Assembly (NCBI GenBank): GCA_022822685.1
Contig: JAJEAQ010000242.1
Location: 1 to 6,166, forward strand
Length of the DNA: 6,166 nucleotides
Direction of reading: 5' to 3'
DNA from: Trichodesmium sp. jk18x7bins.61
GTDB lineage: Bacteria; Cyanobacteriota; Cyanobacteriia; Cyanobacteriales; Microcoleaceae
Of the stretch, positions 4,393 to 6,166 are shown piece after piece. The stretch's first letter is position 1; every line of letters begins with the position of its first letter. The notes under the pieces were generated by a model. It saw only the letters and a list, made by a program, of their open reading frames with translations. It did no database searches and was not told the DNA's origin. Both the position numbers and the translations under genes were made by a program.

Positions 4393-6166
4393 ATGCCCAA
4401 GTCACCACTAAACCCCATATTTGGCCAACATTCATCGAAATTACCCCTCAGAGCCGTAGTCATTGCTCCATTTGTGATCCAAATTTTAGCAGCAGTAGGG
4501 CTTGTGGGATATCTTTCATTTACCAGTGGTAGGCACGCCGTCAACACTCTAGCCAATCAATTACAAGATGAAATTACAGCCCGTATTCATGAGAAACTGA
4601 ATATTTTTCTGAAAGCTCCCCACTTGGTTAATCAATTAAATATAGATGCTATTAGTCTCAATCAACTTAATATTCAAGACACTAACAATGTAGAGCGTCA
4701 TTTATGGCAACAGATTCAGTCTTTTGATTCCATAGGTGTTATCGGTATCACCTCTGCATCAGGAACTATGATCGCAGTAAGTCGCCAAAACAATAACAAA
4801 TTTAATATCATTGTTGCAGACGAATCTACAGAGGGAGAACTTCAGGAATATGCTACTGACTCTCAAGGGTTGCGAACAAATCGCACCAACGTAGTTCCGA
4901 AATACGATAGCCTTCTGCGGCCATGGTATCAAGATGGTGTTGCTGCAGGTAAGTCGGCTTGGGGAGAGATGTTTACATCGCTAATTGATGAAAGAGTAGG
5001 AATGATGGCGACTCAACCAGTCATTGATAACAATGGTAATATCATTGCTCTAGTGAATGCGACTCTCACCCTCTCTCAACTACATGACTTTCTACAAGAT
5101 GAATTGAAGATTGGTAAATCAGGGGAGGCTTACATTTTAAACCGCTCTGGACAACTTATAGCTAGTTCAACAACTTCTCAACCTTTTATCCAAATGGGTA
5201 ATGACTTAGAATCGATCCGAGCTTTAGATAGTAACGATCCTTTACTTAGTTTAGCAACTCAATCTCTCAAAGACAGCTTTGGCGACCTAAATCAAATTCA
5301 AAACACTTCATTACTTAACTTTGATGTTAATACTCAAAGGCACTTTTTAAAAGTATTACCTTTTAAGGATAAATATGGTTTAGATTGGTTGATTTTGGTG
5401 GTAGTTCCCCAAGCAGATTTTATGCAAAGTATTTATACTAATACTCGAATTACGGTTGCTTTATGTTTGATAGCATTAATACTGGCAATTATTTTAGGTT
5501 TACTCTGTTGTGAATTAATTATTAGACCAGTTAAACGTTTAAAGCAAGCAGCAACTTCTTTATCTGTTGGGAACTGGGAACAAAGAATAAAAGAAGTTCC
5601 CATTAATGAATTGGCAATATTGGCTCAAGCATTTAATCAAATGACAGAACAATTACAAAAATCATTTGTGGAGTTGGAGAGCAAAAATACTGCTTTAGAG
5701 GAAGCAGATCGTTACAAAGATGAATTTATGAAAAATATTTCCCATGAACTGAGGACTCCACTTAATGGTATTATTTGTTCTATCAAATTAATCACTGATG
5801 GATTTTATGACAGCAAAGAAGAAGAAATTAAAATATTACAGCAAGCCGATCAATCTGCTATTCATTTACTGAATTTAATTAATGAACTTTTGGATTTAGT
5901 ACAAATTAAGCAAGGTAAACTTCCAATTAATAAAAAGGTAATAAATTTGTCTAAATGTTTCAGTGAAGTAATCGATTCACAACTACTTCGAATTCAACGG
6001 AAAAATTTGCAAATATACAAACCTGATATGTATAAATCAATATTTGTAGAAACTGATCCAAAAAATCTGAAGCAAGTTTTTTTTAATGTTATTGATAATG
6101 CAATTAAATTTACTGAAGCTGGCAGTATTACTTGTGATATTCAGGTTAAGCCTGGTGTTAATACTT
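4393..6166 (+). CDS. Cache-HAMP sensor histidine kinase, intact but cut by the window end
   Basis: This is an inner-membrane sensor kinase with 591 readable codons and no stop. A short cytoplasmic tail precedes TM1 (about residues 21-43), followed by an extracytoplasmic Cache sensor with YDSLLRPWYQ (171-180) and LKIGKSGEAYILNRSG. TM2 is at about 353-377, HAMP at about 375-430, HisKA at about 440-505 with His451 in SHELRTPLNG, and the ATPase domain starts near 550 with N-box NVIDNAIKFT (565-574). The end is lost, so a receiver and cyclase like those of the upstream paralogue may follow. I chose ATG 4393 because the paralogue also begins Met-Pro there. GTG 4387 (9 bases after AGGAA) and GTG 4381 are in-frame alternatives. 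The pocket differs from the paralogue's: Phe194 and Asn222 stand where the pseudogene has Tyr and Asp. It probably autophosphorylates in response to a periplasmic ligand; the ligand is unknown. Confidence 0.92.
   Translation, partial: MPKSPLNPIFGQHSSKLPLRAVVIAPFVIQILAAVGLVGYLSFTSGRHAVNTLANQLQDEITARIHEKLNIFLKAPHLVNQLNIDAISLNQLNIQDTNNVERHLWQQIQSFDSIGVIGITSASGTMIAVSRQNNNKFNIIVADESTEGELQEYATDSQGLRTNRTNVVPKYDSLLRPWYQDGVAAGKSAWGEMFTSLIDERVGMMATQPVIDNNGNIIALVNATLTLSQLHDFLQDELKIGKSGEAYILNRSGQLIASSTTSQPFIQMGNDLESIRALDSNDPLLSLATQSLKDSFGDLNQIQNTSLLNFDVNTQRHFLKVLPFKDKYGLDWLILVVVPQADFMQSIYTNTRITVALCLIALILAIILGLLCCELIIRPVKRLKQAATSLSVGNWEQRIKEVPINELAILAQAFNQMTEQLQKSFVELESKNTALEEADRYKDEFMKNISHELRTPLNGIICSIKLITDGFYDSKEEEIKILQQADQSAIHLLNLINELLDLVQIKQGKLPINKKVINLSKCFSEVIDSQLLRIQRKNLQIYKPDMYKSIFVETDPKNLKQVFFNVIDNAIKFTEAGSITCDIQVKPGVNT

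Noticed and set aside
4371..4556. 61-codon minus-strand open frame
   Set aside because: It is antisense to the start and TM1 of the intact kinase and has no features of its own.
1..6166. CRISPR array, tRNA, rRNA or insertion-sequence transposase
   Set aside because: I saw no regularly spaced direct repeats, no tRNA-like cloverleaf with a CCA-type acceptor and T-arm consensus, no rRNA motifs and no transposase motifs on either strand.

Overview
The window looks like chromosomal DNA of a low-GC filamentous cyanobacterium. The evidence is an AT-rich base composition, one perfect HIP1 octamer (GCGATCGC, 1469-1476), large Cache/HAMP histidine kinases fused to a receiver and a class III nucleotide cyclase (a typical cyanobacterial arrangement), and long gene-poor spacer with small hairpin elements. 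A Trichodesmium- or Okeania-like genome with low coding density would fit, but the genus is inference. Two paralogous membrane sensor kinases in tandem on the + strand dominate the window. One is ruined by mutation and the other is intact as far as it can be read.

Layout. Positions 1-872 contain no gene I can defend. They hold a short GC-richer block at the left edge with a 40-codon open tail, several hairpins (6-30, 161-191, 210-228, a compound three-helix element at 397-461, and 517-537), a 12-bp perfect palindrome (651-662), a startless 58-codon open fragment (657-833), and a hairpin that would mask the ribosome-binding site of the next gene. Positions 873-4328 are one multidomain pseudogene. 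Followed through its frameshifts, it reads TM1 - Cache - TM2 - HAMP - HisKA - HATPase_c - receiver - class III adenylate/guanylate cyclase - TPR-like tail. I count about 16 disabling lesions: 7 frameshifts and 9 in-frame stops. Positions 4329-4392 are a 64-base spacer with a weak AGGAA ribosome-binding site. From 4393 to the right edge runs a second sensor kinase with no lesion in 591 readable codons. It is cut by the window inside its ATPase domain, just after the N-box.

How they fit together. The two genes align from their shared MP start through the Cache core, the W-[IL]-I-[LV]-VVVP-x-ADFM segment before TM2, the HAMP domain and the H-box SHELRTPLNG, so they are very likely a tandem duplication. 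In the ancestral design an extracytoplasmic ligand bound by Cache would control kinase autophosphorylation, phosphate would pass to the receiver, and the receiver would gate cAMP or cGMP synthesis, all on one chain. The upstream copy has lost this ability. The downstream copy may retain it, but only the sensor and part of the kinase are visible. Because the intact neighbour is clean, the upstream lesions are probably real decay and not poor sequencing.

I did not find a previously undescribed system here. The most informative signals are the unequal fate of the tandem pair, the unusual lesion spectrum (homopolymer slips and three TGA stops at leucine positions), and divergence of the sensor pocket between the copies.
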